DNA from: DATARH01 sp036008175
GTDB taxonomy: Bacteria; Pseudomonadota; Alphaproteobacteria; ATCC43930; CGMCC-115725
DNA length: 64,000 bases
Direction of reading: 5' to 3'
NCBI GenBank assembly: GCA_036008175.1
Contig: DASYOB010000062.1
Span: forward strand, 1 to 64,000
The position numbers were made by a program, and so were the translations under genes. Numbering within the stretch: the stretch's first letter is position 1; each line of letters starts with the position of its first letter. Below the pieces are notes generated by a model that was not told where the DNA came from, ran no database searches, and worked only from the letters and a program-made list of their open reading frames with translations. Below, one piece after another: positions 43,815 through 53,003 of this stretch.

Positions 43815-45539
43815 TTAGTCGCCCGCGACGGCCGCCCCGACTTGGTAGTGTCCGAGATCCACGATCGTCTCATGGAAGCGCTTCAGCGTGCCGTGATGGC
43901 CGACGCTGACAATGGTCGGCCGCCAATCGGCCTCACGCAGCAAGCGATACAGCGCCGATTCCGCCGCCTCGTCGAGGGCCGAGGTCGCCTCGTCGAGGAA
44001 CACGACCTCCGGCCGCACCAGCAGCACCCGCGCAAAGCCGAGGCGTTGCTGCTCACCGCCGGACAGGCGCTGCGCCCAGTTGCCTTCCTCGTCGAGCTGA
44101 TCGACGAGGTAGGACAAGCCGACCGCATGGAGCGCTGCCTCGAGCTCCGCACGGCGCGGCTGATGATCCAGCTCGGGATAGGTAATCGCGTCGCCGAGCG
44201 TGCCCAATGGCAGATAGGGGCGTTGCGGCAAGAACAGCACGTGCCCGTCGCCAACGCGGATTCGTCCGCGCCCGAACGGCCACAACCCGGCAATCGCGCG
44301 GAGGAGTGTGCTCTTTCCCGATCCAGAGGGGCCTGTCACGAGCACAGGCTTTCCCGGAGCCGCGGCGAGCGCGATGTCCTGGCGCAGCGGATGCCCGCCC
44401 GGCAAGTTCAGGTCGAGACCCGCGACCTCGACACCGGAGCCGGCGCGCTCGATCTCTATCGGCTGCGGCCCGTGCCGGTCGGTGGCGATCTCGTCGACCT
44501 TTCCGCGAAAACCCGATAGCCGCTGAACCACCGATTGATATTCGGCTATCTCGGTGTAACTCGTGACGATAAAGGACAATGAATCCTGCACCTGCGCGAA
44601 CGCGGATGAGATCTGCATCAAGCCGCCGAGCTGGATCTGCTTCGAGAAATAGCGCGGCGCCGCCACCAGGAACGGAAAAACGATAGCCAACTGCGAATAG
44701 CCGGTGGTGAACCATGTCAGCGATTTGCGGCGACGGATGACTTCCCACCAATTCAGCACGACGTGGGCGAAGCGGCCTTGAAAGACGCCGAGTTCGCGGC
44801 TCTCGCCGCCGTAGAACGCGACACTTTCGGCGTGCTCGCGCAGCCGCACCAGGCTGAAGCGGAAATCGGCCTCGTAGCGCTGCTGGTTGAACAGAAGGCC
44901 GATCAGCGGCGAGCCGATCTTCTGGGTCAGCCAGGTGCCACCGACTGCATAAAGGATCGCCGCAAATACCATATAGCCGGGAATATCGAAATGCGAGGCG
45001 CCGCCTAGCGGAATCCGCAAGGCCCCGGACAGGGTCCACAGGATGAACAGGAACGAGAGCAGCGTGACCGCCGCGTTGAGCAGCCCGATCGACAGGGTGA
45101 GCGTGATCGAGGTGAAACGGTCGAGGTCCTCGGCGATGCGCTGGTCGGGGTTATCGGTCGAGGACTGGTCGAGCTGCATGCGGTAATATGCCTGGTCGGC
45201 GAGCCAGTCCTTGAGGAACCGGTCGGTCAGCCACCGCCGCCAGCGGATCTGTAGAATCTGCCGCAGATAGAGCTGGTAAACAGCGACGACGATCAGCGCT
45301 ACCGCGATCACACCGAAAACCGCGAACTGCCACCAGAATTCAGGCCAATCGTAATTCTGGAGAGCGTTGTAAAAATCGTTGTTCCAGGAGTTGAGGCGGA
45401 CATTGAGCCATACCGAGGCCAGATTCAGCGCGACCACGGCGGCAAGCAGAGCGCGGGCCGACCATTTCTCGTCCCCGGTCCAAAAGGGCCAGGCGAGATT
45501 CCAGGACGCTCGCAAAAGTCCCTGCTTCGACAACGCCAT
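43815..45539 (-). CDS. ABC transporter, fused permease/ATPase (YddA/SbmA-like)
   Basis: 574 aa. The N-terminal ~320 residues form a six-helix membrane domain of the ABC_membrane_2 type (LNSWNNDFYNALQNYDWPEF is typical of YddA, SbmA/BacA and peroxisomal ABCD proteins). The C-terminal ATPase has Walker A GPSGSGKSTLL, signature LSGGEQQRLGFARVLL and Walker B VVFLDEATSALD. Related proteins handle vitamin B12, peptides or long-chain lipids; the substrate here is unknown. Monocistronic, next to lysS. Confidence 0.9.
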   Translation of the reverse strand: MALSKQGLLRASWNLAWPFWTGDEKWSARALLAAVVALNLASVWLNVRLNSWNNDFYNALQNYDWPEFWWQFAVFGVIAVALIVVAVYQLYLRQILQIRWRRWLTDRFLKDWLADQAYYRMQLDQSSTDNPDQRIAEDLDRFTSITLTLSIGLLNAAVTLLSFLFILWTLSGALRIPLGGASHFDIPGYMVFAAILYAVGGTWLTQKIGSPLIGLLFNQQRYEADFRFSLVRLREHAESVAFYGGESRELGVFQGRFAHVVLNWWEVIRRRKSLTWFTTGYSQLAIVFPFLVAAPRYFSKQIQLGGLMQISSAFAQVQDSLSFIVTSYTEIAEYQSVVQRLSGFRGKVDEIATDRHGPQPIEIERAGSGVEVAGLDLNLPGGHPLRQDIALAAAPGKPVLVTGPSGSGKSTLLRAIAGLWPFGRGRIRVGDGHVLFLPQRPYLPLGTLGDAITYPELDHQPRRAELEAALHAVGLSYLVDQLDEEGNWAQRLSGGEQQRLGFARVLLVRPEVVFLDEATSALDEAAESALYRLLREADWRPTIVSVGHHGTLKRFHETIVDLGHYQVGAAVAGD

Positions 45540-45578
45540 TCTTTACCTCCGACTAGGCCGTCCTTTGTATTGCGCTCG

Positions 45579-46052
45579 ATGACCGCCGTTTCATCCCCCG
45601 CCGCTGCACTCCTGGCGCGCAGCATCTGCCGGGCGCTCGAGCAGCTTGGGTATGCCAGCCTACTCGAACTCCCGCTCGCCAATGGACGCCGTGCCGACAT
45701 CCTCGCGCTCGGCAAGACCGGTGAGATCATGATCGTCGAGATCAAGAGCTCGGTGGCCGATTTCCGCGCCGACCGCAAATGGGCCGAATATCGGGAGTTC
45801 GCGGACCGGCTCTATTTCGCTGTGCCGAACGAGTTTCCCGCCGCCTTAATCCCCGAAGAATGTGGCCTGATAGTGGCGGACGGGTTCGGCGCGGCCGTGC
45901 TGCGCCACGGCGTCACGACCCCGCTCGCGGCCGCCCGCCGACGCGCCGTGACGCTGCGCTTTGCGATGGCGGCGGCGGCAAGGCTGCGGCGCCAACTCGA
46001 CCCGCAGGCCGGATGGCTTCCCGAGAGCTTCCGAGACCCAACCGAGCGTTGA
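45579..46052 (+). CDS. mmcB: MmcB-family DNA repair protein
   Basis: 157 aa. A PD-(D/E)xK-type nuclease core: RADILALGKTGEIMIVEIKS gives the D...E-x-K metal site, with an upstream helix ARSICRALEQLGY. It resembles MmcB, linked to DNA-damage repair in Caulobacter. ATG at 45579 chosen; a TTG nine bases earlier is possible. Divergent from the ABC transporter gene with a ~40-bp gap, so their promoters must overlap. Confidence 0.8.
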   Translation: MTAVSSPAAALLARSICRALEQLGYASLLELPLANGRRADILALGKTGEIMIVEIKSSVADFRADRKWAEYREFADRLYFAVPNEFPAALIPEECGLIVADGFGAAVLRHGVTTPLAAARRRAVTLRFAMAAAARLRRQLDPQAGWLPESFRDPTER

Positions 46053-46064
46053 GCATCGGTTTAC

Positions 46065-46103
46065 GAGCCACCCTGAAAATACGTGTGAATTTTAAGGTGG
46101 CTC
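46065..46103. repeat. Imperfect inverted repeat between mmcB and smr
   Basis: GAGCCACC (46065-46072) and GGTGGCTC (46096-46103) are perfect complements; inside them AAAAT and ATTTT also pair. It lies in the ~200-bp space between two convergent genes. No T-run is seen on either side. It may be a bidirectional transcript end or a small mobile-repeat relic. Confidence 0.45.
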
Positions 46104-46257
46104 TCCCGCGCCAGTTGAATGGCGTTGCAACTGCCGGCATGCCACGTCGACGCCTGCCGACCTTTCTCCAGCCGTCTTCGACAGAGTCTAACAAACAACT
46201 GTGGCGATTTTCGCGGCGTTGCAGGCGGGGCGCGGGAACAAGTTTTCCGTCGCCGTG

Positions 46258-46809
46258 CTACTCCGCACCCTCGGATAGCTTCAATCGGCGCAGAAGGACG
46301 TAAAGGGCGCCGCTGCCGCCATGCTGCGGCTGGGCTGGAGCGATTGCCAGGAGGTGCCGGCGAATTCCGGCCTCGTTGAGCCAGCGTGGGACCGCCTCCT
46401 TCAGAACCCCGCCGCTGAAGCGGCCTCGTCCCGTGATGACCAGCACGCAGCGGCGGCCGGCGCCATGCGAGCCGGCGATAAAGCGCGAGAGCGCCTCGTG
46501 GGCCTCGGCCTGGGTCAGGCCGTGCAGGTCGAGACGCGCCTCGATGGCTCGGCGGCCACGTTTCAGCCTTTCGGCATTGGCCCGATCGATCCCGGCAAAG
46601 CGATCGAGCGGCGGCAGCGGGGCAGGAGGCGGCGCGACTGGCGGCGCCGGCGAGGTGGCGGGCTTGCCCAGGCGCGCTAGCGCCTCGCCGGTATCGCCGG
46701 CAGGATGCCGGCGATCCGCATCCAAGGGAATGCTGCGGCTCGGCAACGGCGCGACATCGCGCATCGCCCGCCGCCACAACCCGATATCGTCAGGACCCGG
46801 GCGGCGCAT
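46258..46809 (-). CDS. Smr-domain endonuclease-like protein
   Basis: 183 aa. The C-terminal Smr domain (~95-180) has LDLHGLTQAEAHEALSRF, VLVITGRG and GGSGALYVLLRR, the D-x-H-G and H/T-G-x-G motifs of MutS2/SMR nickases. The N-terminal half is Pro/Ala rich with an alphaproteobacterial-type start. Its role could be nicking of branched DNA or RNA cleavage. It overlaps lutC by 20 bp and is the last gene of the Tim44-mltA-lutABC-smr run. Confidence 0.88.
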   Translation of the reverse strand: MRRPGPDDIGLWRRAMRDVAPLPSRSIPLDADRRHPAGDTGEALARLGKPATSPAPPVAPPPAPLPPLDRFAGIDRANAERLKRGRRAIEARLDLHGLTQAEAHEALSRFIAGSHGAGRRCVLVITGRGRFSGGVLKEAVPRWLNEAGIRRHLLAIAPAQPQHGGSGALYVLLRRLKLSEGAE

Positions 46810-47500
46810 GCTTCTCGTTCTCCGCCGACTCCTCGATCAGCACGACATGGAGCCGGCGCGGCCCGTGCGCGCCGAGCTGGATGCGCTGTTCGATATCGCC
46901 GGTGCGTGAGGGCCCGGTGATAAAATTGATCGTGCGCGGCAACGCCTCCGGTACGGCGCGGACGACGTCCCAGCCGTCTTCATAACTCGCCGCGACCTGC
47001 CCGGCCCGGACCACGATAATCTCGGTGTCCGGCAGAAAGTTCAGCGTCGTCGGGGTCCCGGGGCCGGAGACCAGCATCAAGGTGCCGGTCTCGGCGATCG
47101 CAGCGAGACAAGGGGCAAGCGACACCGCGTCGCCGGCACCGGCGCGACCGCGGCGGATCTGTAGGAGCGGCCGCGAGTCCCACGGGATCGCGGCCAGCGC
47201 CGGATCGGGCGCCATGACCAGCTCGGCCGGCAGGTTCTCGGCGGCGAGATAGCGCGCCACCTCGCCCGGGACGTCAGCATCCGAGGCAACCCGCGCGACC
47301 GTGGTCTGCACCTCCTCGGCCATCGCGACGAAGAGATCGACTTGGCCCGTATGGTCGAGCGCCGCAGCGCGCGCCGGCACCAGGTTTCGGCGATGCACAG
47401 CGACGCGTTCGGCAAGCGCCGACGCCGTTTCGGCCGACAGGGGCCCGCGCTTCAATGCTCGGCGAATGCCGCCGAGGATCGCATCGCGGGCAGAGCTCAT
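46790..47500 (-). CDS. lutC: Lactate utilization protein C (LUD domain)
   Basis: 236 aa, LutC/YkgG family. Third subunit of the iron-sulfur L-lactate oxidase LutABC. The LUD pattern is seen in IAETGTLMLVSG, NFLPDTEIIVVRAGQVAASY and ITGPSRTGDIEQRIQLGAHG. The ATG at 47500 overlaps the lutB stop by four bases; the longer frame adds Arg-rich residues that belong to lutB in another phase. Confidence 0.92.
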   Translation of the reverse strand: MSSARDAILGGIRRALKRGPLSAETASALAERVAVHRRNLVPARAAALDHTGQVDLFVAMAEEVQTTVARVASDADVPGEVARYLAAENLPAELVMAPDPALAAIPWDSRPLLQIRRGRAGAGDAVSLAPCLAAIAETGTLMLVSGPGTPTTLNFLPDTEIIVVRAGQVAASYEDGWDVVRAVPEALPRTINFITGPSRTGDIEQRIQLGAHGPRRLHVVLIEESAENEKHAPPGS

Positions 47501-48924
47501 CGAGTTGCCCGCCGCTGTCGTTCGGCCCAGAGAGAATGGAAGCTGCGGCCTTCCGGGGCCGGCATGTCGCGCATACGAGTCCAACCGGAGGCGAGCGGCA
47601 TCGTCCGGAAATGGCCGCGCCGACCGCCGATCCAGCCGAGCATTCGCGCCTTAATCGCGACTATCGCATGATAAAACGCCGGCCGCCGCGCCAGCATCGC
47701 CCAGAGGCGCAGCCCCGAGCGGAAGACCGGCGGCGCCAGCCGCTCGACGAATTGCCGCTCGCGCCAGTGCCGCATCATCTTCGGCAGCGGTATCTTGACC
47801 GGGCACACGCTCTCGCAGCGCCCGCAGAACGTCGAGGCGTTCGGCAAATGACCGGCCTCGCCGATGCCGACCAGTGCCGGGGTAAGGACGGCGCCCATCG
47901 GCCCGGGGTAGACCCAGCCATAGGCGTGCCCGCCAACCGTGGCGTAGACCGGGCAGTGATTGAGGCAGGCGGCGCAGCGCAAGCAGCGTAGCATGTCCTG
48001 GAACTCGCCACCGAGCAGCGTGATCCGGCCATTGTCGAGCAGCACGACGTGGTATTGTTCCGGGCCGTCGAGATCACCCGCCCGGCGTGGCCCGGTCGAG
48101 ACGGTCGTATAGGACGAGAATTCCTGCCCCGTCGCCGAGCGTGCCAGGAGCCGCAAAAATGTCGCCGCGTCCTCCAGCGTCGGCACCACCTTCTCGATGC
48201 TGGTTACGACGATATGTACCCGCGGCAGGGTCTGGGTCAGATCGCCGTTGCCTTCATTGGTGACGATGATGCTGGAACCCGTCTCGGCGACGAGGAAGTT
48301 GGCCCCGGTGATGCCGACATCGGCAGCCAGGAACTGCGGCCGCAACACCGTCCGGGCCTCGTCGCACAGGGTGCGCGGCTCGTCGAGCACCCGGTGCGCA
48401 TCGAGGTGGGTATGCGCGGTCCGGAATGTGTCCGCGACCTGCTCCTTCATCAGATGGATCGCCGGCGCGATGATGTGGCTCGGCGGTTCGTGGCGCAGCT
48501 GGATGATGTATTCGCCGAGATCGGTCTCGACAGGGGTAATACCGTTCGCCTCCAGGTGATCGTTGAGGGCGATCTCCTCGGCCACCATCGACTTGCCCTT
48601 GGTCACCGTCTTCGCGCCGACTGAGCGGCAGATCTCCAGCACCGCCGCGCGCGCCTCCTCCGCGGTCCGCGCCCAATGCACCTTACCGCCCGCCGCAATG
48701 GCGTGATTCTCGTAGAGCTCTAGATAGAAATCGAGATGCGCGAGCGTGTGGTCCTTGATCGTGCGCCCCTGCTCGCGTAGCGCCTCGAATTCGGGCAGCC
48801 GCTCGATCGCCTGCTGCCGGCGCAGCGGAAATCCGGTGCGCGCCAGGCCAAGCGCCCGCTGCAAGGTCTCGTCGGCGAGCCCGATGCGGGCATTGGCCGG
48901 AAAGGCGTGGCTGGTCGGCTGCAT
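47497..48924 (-). CDS. lutB: Lactate utilization iron-sulfur protein LutB
   Basis: 475 aa. N-terminal LUD-like domain (AKTVTKGKSMVAEEIALNDH, FLVAETGSSIIVTNEGNGDL), then two [4Fe-4S] ferredoxin clusters: CLRCAACLNHCPVYATVGGH and CGRCESVCPVKIPLPKMM. It passes electrons within LutABC, which oxidises L-lactate to pyruvate. Start ATG 48924, five bases after the lutA stop. Confidence 0.94.
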   Translation of the reverse strand: MQPTSHAFPANARIGLADETLQRALGLARTGFPLRRQQAIERLPEFEALREQGRTIKDHTLAHLDFYLELYENHAIAAGGKVHWARTAEEARAAVLEICRSVGAKTVTKGKSMVAEEIALNDHLEANGITPVETDLGEYIIQLRHEPPSHIIAPAIHLMKEQVADTFRTAHTHLDAHRVLDEPRTLCDEARTVLRPQFLAADVGITGANFLVAETGSSIIVTNEGNGDLTQTLPRVHIVVTSIEKVVPTLEDAATFLRLLARSATGQEFSSYTTVSTGPRRAGDLDGPEQYHVVLLDNGRITLLGGEFQDMLRCLRCAACLNHCPVYATVGGHAYGWVYPGPMGAVLTPALVGIGEAGHLPNASTFCGRCESVCPVKIPLPKMMRHWRERQFVERLAPPVFRSGLRLWAMLARRPAFYHAIVAIKARMLGWIGGRRGHFRTMPLASGWTRMRDMPAPEGRSFHSLWAERQRRATR

Positions 48925-48929
48925 GTGGT

Positions 48930-49700
48930 CTACGCCGCGCTCGGCTCGCCAATCGCGGGCACGGTTTCGGTCATGCCGGCGAGCACCTCGGCGATGTGGC
49001 GCGTCTCGATCCGATGCCCGAGTCGCGACAGCTTGCCGGCGATGTTCAAGAGGCAACCGAGATCGCCGGCGAGCACCGCCTCGGCGCCGGTGGCCGCGAT
49101 ATCGGCGGCTTTGTCGGTGACCATCTTATCGGAGATTTCCGGGTACTTGACGCAAAAGGTGCCGCCGAAGCCGCAGCACACCTCGGCCCCCGGCAATTCC
49201 GTCAGGCGCAATCCCTCTACCGAGCCGAGAAGCCGGCGCGGCTGCGCCTTGACACCAAGCTCGCGCAAACCGGAGCAGGCATCGTGGTAAGTGACCGCGC
49301 GCGGCCAGACGGCGGCGACCGATTCCATGCCGCGGATATCGACGAGGAACGCCACCAGCTCATGGGTCCGCGCCGCCAGCTCTTGCGCCCGCGCGAGGGT
49401 TTCCGGCTCGTCGGCAAACAGCTCGGGGTAATGCACCTTGACCATGCCGGCGCACGAGCCGGACGGCACCACGACATAGTCGTACCCAGCGAAGGCGGCA
49501 ATGACCTGCCGCGCGACCGCCTTGGCATCGGCGCGGTCGCCGGAATTGTAGGCGGGCTGGGCGCAACAGGTCTGCGCTCGCGGCACTTCGACCGTGCATC
49601 CCGCTTGCTCCAGCAGCTTGACGGCGGCAAGGCCCACGGTCGGACGGAACAGGTCGACGAGACAGGTCACCAGTAGCGCCACTCGTGCCGGCTCGGCCAT
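48930..49700 (-). CDS. lutA: Lactate utilization protein A (CCG-domain Fe-S oxidoreductase)
   Basis: 256 aa, LutA/YkgE family. Two CCG domains: TCCAQPAYNSGD near residue 47 and VCCGFGGTFCVKYPEIS near 180, which bind iron-sulfur clusters as in heterodisulfide reductase. ATG at 49700 with GGAGAG upstream; a GTG at 49715 is the alternative. First of lutABC, 57 bp after mltA. Confidence 0.93.
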   Translation of the reverse strand: MAEPARVALLVTCLVDLFRPTVGLAAVKLLEQAGCTVEVPRAQTCCAQPAYNSGDRADAKAVARQVIAAFAGYDYVVVPSGSCAGMVKVHYPELFADEPETLARAQELAARTHELVAFLVDIRGMESVAAVWPRAVTYHDACSGLRELGVKAQPRRLLGSVEGLRLTELPGAEVCCGFGGTFCVKYPEISDKMVTDKAADIAATGAEAVLAGDLGCLLNIAGKLSRLGHRIETRHIAEVLAGMTETVPAIGEPSAA

Positions 49701-49757
49701 TCCACGGCTCTCCACTTACGAACTTGTCGGGAACATAGGGATGCGGCGTCGGCCAAA

Positions 49758-50939
49758 TCAATCCGCTGCGAGGACGGTGCCGAGCCGAGCGGCGACGGAG
49801 CGGGGCAGCAGCAGATAGTACCGGCCGCGCGCGTTCATTGCCCCGGCGCCTTCCGCGGCTTCCTTGCCATGGCCCCAGAACAGGTCGCCTCGCACCGGCC
49901 CCTTGATCGCGCCCCCGGTATCCTGCGCGATGACGAGCCGCCGGATAACACTGTTGCTGAAGCGTTCCTGCGCCTCCAGCCAGATCGGGATGCCGAGCGG
50001 GATGAACGCCCGATCGACCGCCAGGCTGCGGCCGGCGCTGAGTGGCACCCGCTGAGCGCCGAGCGGACCTTCCCCGGTAAGCTCACGGAAGAAGACATAG
50101 GACGGATTCTCGCGCCGCAGGGCCGCACCCTCCTGTGGATGCGCCTTCATCCAGGCGCGAATCGCCTGCATTGTCACCTGCTCGCGCGGGATCTCGCCGC
50201 GCTCGATCAGCAGTCGGCCGACCGGCACGTAAGCGTGAGCATTGCTCCCGTCATACCCGACGCGGATTATGCCGCCCTCCTTGAGCCGCACCCGCCCCGA
50301 CCCCTGGATCTCGAGAAAGAAGGCATCGATCGGATCGTCGACCCAAGCGAACTCAAGTCCCTGCCCGGATAGCGCGCCATCCTCGATCTCGGCCCGGCTG
50401 AAGCGCTTCGGGTCCACCGGCCGGCGGTAGATCGGGATCTGGAAAGGGCCGCCTCGTTTTCGCGAGCCGCTCAAAGTGACTTCGTAGTAGCCGGTAAATA
50501 GGCCTTCGCTCGTGCCGTTGTTACCGGCGAGGAACGGCACGAAGTCGGTCTCAAAGAAATGCCGCGTCGCTGCATCGTCTCCGGCGGGCAGGCTGACCGC
50601 GGCCGCACATGGCGCGCGCCACTCGCCGACCGAACCAAAATCCACATCCTTTGCCCGCGGCGCGAGTGGAGCGTCGTCGGCCGCACGCTGAAATGCGGTG
50701 CAGGAGCGCAGAAACGCCGGCACGGCGACCGCGACCGAATCGTCGCTCCAGCCAACAAACTGCTCATACCGCCCCGCGGACAGGTTCAGTCGCGCCGGCG
50801 GCGGGCGTAGGCCATAGAAGAACAGGCAAGCGAGAACGGCGATACCGATCAGGCCGAGGCCAGCCCAAACGGCGTATCGGGGCCCCGCGAGCCAACCGAT
50901 TTGCAGGGTCAGCCGCTCGCTGTCGCCACGAGGACCCAA
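49758..50939 (-). CDS. mltA: Membrane-bound lytic murein transglycosylase A
   Basis: 393 aa. One N-terminal transmembrane helix (WAGLGLIGIAVLACLFFY), the MltA domain with LFTGYYEVTLSGS, then the 3D domain with VRGDLFWGHG and the catalytic-type Asp in IAQDTGGAIKG. Cleaves peptidoglycan glycan strands with anhydro-MurNAc formation. No lipobox is seen, so it appears anchored by the helix. The only start is a TTG at 50939, overlapping the Tim44-like gene by 31 bp; the N-terminus is not certain. Confidence 0.92.
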   Translation of the reverse strand: MGPRGDSERLTLQIGWLAGPRYAVWAGLGLIGIAVLACLFFYGLRPPPARLNLSAGRYEQFVGWSDDSVAVAVPAFLRSCTAFQRAADDAPLAPRAKDVDFGSVGEWRAPCAAAVSLPAGDDAATRHFFETDFVPFLAGNNGTSEGLFTGYYEVTLSGSRKRGGPFQIPIYRRPVDPKRFSRAEIEDGALSGQGLEFAWVDDPIDAFFLEIQGSGRVRLKEGGIIRVGYDGSNAHAYVPVGRLLIERGEIPREQVTMQAIRAWMKAHPQEGAALRRENPSYVFFRELTGEGPLGAQRVPLSAGRSLAVDRAFIPLGIPIWLEAQERFSNSVIRRLVIAQDTGGAIKGPVRGDLFWGHGKEAAEGAGAMNARGRYYLLLPRSVAARLGTVLAAD

Positions 50940-51577
50940 TTGGGATCGGACGAGCGGGTATCGCGAGCAAACGTCCAGAAGTCGGTTTTTTCGATGGGGT
51001 TATCCGGATCGCCGTCGACCACGCTTCCGTCATGCGCCCGTAGCACATTGATCTGGTCCGAGACCAGCTTGACCGTGATCCGCGCCATCCGCCCGTCGAG
51101 ACCGGCCTCGACGATGTCAAGACGCTTGATCTGAATGATCCGGGTTTCTAGCGTCTCCCGCCCTGTGTTGCGTTCGTCGATGGCCCGGACAAACGGGGTG
51201 TGGACTTCGTCGGCCAGCAACGGCCGCAGCTGCGCCTTGTCGCCGGCGGCGAAGGCGCTGACGATCATCTCGAAAGCGGCCCGGGCGCCTTGCAGGAAGG
51301 CCGAAGGATCGAAGCCGAGATCGGTGCCGCGGATTTGGTCCAGCCCGGCGGCTACGGCATCCGCAGGTGGCGCGATCGGCGGCGCTGGCGGTGGGGTCTG
51401 GCCGCGCTGGCCAAAGGCGATAACCTTGTCGCCGGTCGGCTCGGCCTGTCGCAGCACCGGCGCCCGCCGGCGCTCGTGCCCGGTGCGCCGACCGAGAACG
51501 CTACGCAGCCGCAGCACCAGAAACACCGCAACGAGGGCGAACAGGATGATATCGAAAGAGTGCGGAAAGTCGCCCAT
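50909..51577 (-). CDS. Tim44/TimA-like domain protein
   Basis: 222 aa. An N-terminal membrane helix (FDIILFALVAVFLVLRL), a variable basic/Pro linker, then a Tim44-like domain (~90-220; FLQGARAAFEMIVSAFAAGD, then IIQIKRLDIVEAGLDGRMAR). Alphaproteobacterial homologues of the mitochondrial import factor Tim44 sit at the inner membrane; TimA has been linked to respiratory complex and protein assembly. Start ATG 51577. It usually neighbours mltA and secB, as here. Confidence 0.9.
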   Translation of the reverse strand: MGDFPHSFDIILFALVAVFLVLRLRSVLGRRTGHERRRAPVLRQAEPTGDKVIAFGQRGQTPPPAPPIAPPADAVAAGLDQIRGTDLGFDPSAFLQGARAAFEMIVSAFAAGDKAQLRPLLADEVHTPFVRAIDERNTGRETLETRIIQIKRLDIVEAGLDGRMARITVKLVSDQINVLRAHDGSVVDGDPDNPIEKTDFWTFARDTRSSDPNWVLVATASG

Positions 51578-51790
51578 CGTCCTCCGGGAGCCCGCGATCT
51601 TCCCGGCAATGGTCCGGGGAACGTTTGCAGCGCTCCATCGGTAGATAGGCGGTAACCGATTGGCCGGCAAGCCGCGTCATCACCCGGCGGCCGACGCACA
51701 GCGGCGGGATCATTGATGCGTCGCCGCGATCCGTGCTAGCGGGAGCGGTTCCGCGGCGTTGGGATGCTCCGGCCGCAAGCGGAGGACTTC

Positions 51791-52303
51791 ATGGCGCAAG
51801 GCCTGACAGGCAACGGCCCCTCGACAGAGCAACCACCCGCTGGGGGTGCGCCGCCGCAGCAGTTGCTGATCAACGCACAATACATCAAGGATCTCTCATT
51901 CGAGAACCCACGCGCGCCACAAAGCCTGATGCAGCAGGCCAATCCTCCGTCCGTCGATATCAACGTGGATGTCAAGGCGCAGAGCGTCGGACCAGAGAAT
52001 TACGAGGTGGTGCTGACCATCAATGCCAGCGCCAAAACGCAAGACGAGACGCTGTTTCTGGTCGAACTCGCTTATGCCGCGATCGTGACAGTGCGCAACG
52101 TGCCGCAGCAGATGCTGGGAGCGATCGTGTTGGTCGAGGTGCCGCGGCTTACTTTCCCGTTCGCGCGCAACATCATCGCCGAGACGACCCGCGATGGCGG
52201 TTTTCCGCCGCTGATGATCAATCCGATCGATTTTGCCGAGCTTGCCCGGCGCAACGCCGCCGAGCCGGGCACGACCACGGTTGGCGGCGCAGCGAGCGTA
52301 TGA
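51791..52303 (+). CDS. secB: Protein-export chaperone SecB
   Basis: 170 aa. Tetrameric chaperone that keeps preproteins unfolded for SecA. INAQYIKDLSFENPRAP is the family start; VEVPRLTFPFARNIIAETTR and GGFPPLMINPIDFAEL are the conserved core. The ATG at 51791 follows GGAGGACTTC closely. Divergent from the Tim44-like gene, a usual alphaproteobacterial arrangement. Confidence 0.96.
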   Translation: MAQGLTGNGPSTEQPPAGGAPPQQLLINAQYIKDLSFENPRAPQSLMQQANPPSVDINVDVKAQSVGPENYEVVLTINASAKTQDETLFLVELAYAAIVTVRNVPQQMLGAIVLVEVPRLTFPFARNIIAETTRDGGFPPLMINPIDFAELARRNAAEPGTTTVGGAASV

Positions 52304-52315
52304 ACCTGCTCGCGC

Positions 52316-52999
52316 CTAGGCGCCGGCGAGCCACAAGGGCTGGGTGATCGTTGCGAGCATTGCCTGGTGTGCTGCCAGCTCCTCGAGCGTGGGAGCATGT
52401 GGGCGCGGCGGGCGCGGCGGTCGAGCCAGCGGTGCAGCGCCGGCATAACCCTCGACGGCGGCGCCGGAAAGTGCGAAATCGAGACCGGGCTGACGGCCGC
52501 CAAGAAGCTCGACATAGACGGCGGCGAGCAGCCGACAATCGATCTCGGCGCCATGCGTTTCACGCTCCGACAGATCGATGACGAACCGTCGGCAGAGCGC
52601 GTCCAGACTTGCCGGCGCGCCCGGAAATCGCCGGCGGGCAACGGCCAGTGTGTCAACGAAAGGGCAAACGAGCGGGCCTCGCCCAAGCCGTGCCAGCTCG
52701 GCATTCATAAAGGCGAGATCGAAATCGGCGTTGTGAATAACCACCCGGTCGCCGGCAATAAACGCGATCAACTCGTCCGCGATGGCCGCGAAGGAAGGAT
52801 GGTTGGCGAGAAATTCGGCGGTGAGCCCGTGCACCGCAAAGGCGTCAGCCGGCATATCGCGCTCGGGATTGATATAGCGGTGCAGCTTGCGCCCGGTGGG
52901 TACGTGGTGAGAGAGCTCCAGGCAGGCGATCTCGCAAATCCGGTGCCCCGCACGCGGGTCGAGCCCCGTCGTCTCGGTATCAATCACTACCTCGCGCAT
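52316..52999 (-). CDS. dnaQ: DNA polymerase III epsilon subunit
   Basis: 227 aa, proofreading 3'-5' exonuclease. Exo I EVVIDTETTGLDPRAGHRI (Asp/Glu pair), Exo II VIHNADFDLAFMNAEL and Exo III HGAEIDCRLLAAVYVEL are all present. The C-terminal ~50 residues bind the alpha subunit. Followed upstream by coaE with a 4-bp gap; part of the dnaQ-coaE-aroE-maf group next to the origin. Confidence 0.95.
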   Translation of the reverse strand: MREVVIDTETTGLDPRAGHRICEIACLELSHHVPTGRKLHRYINPERDMPADAFAVHGLTAEFLANHPSFAAIADELIAFIAGDRVVIHNADFDLAFMNAELARLGRGPLVCPFVDTLAVARRRFPGAPASLDALCRRFVIDLSERETHGAEIDCRLLAAVYVELLGGRQPGLDFALSGAAVEGYAGAAPLARPPRPPRPHAPTLEELAAHQAMLATITQPLWLAGA

Positions 53000-53003
53000 C
53001 GTA

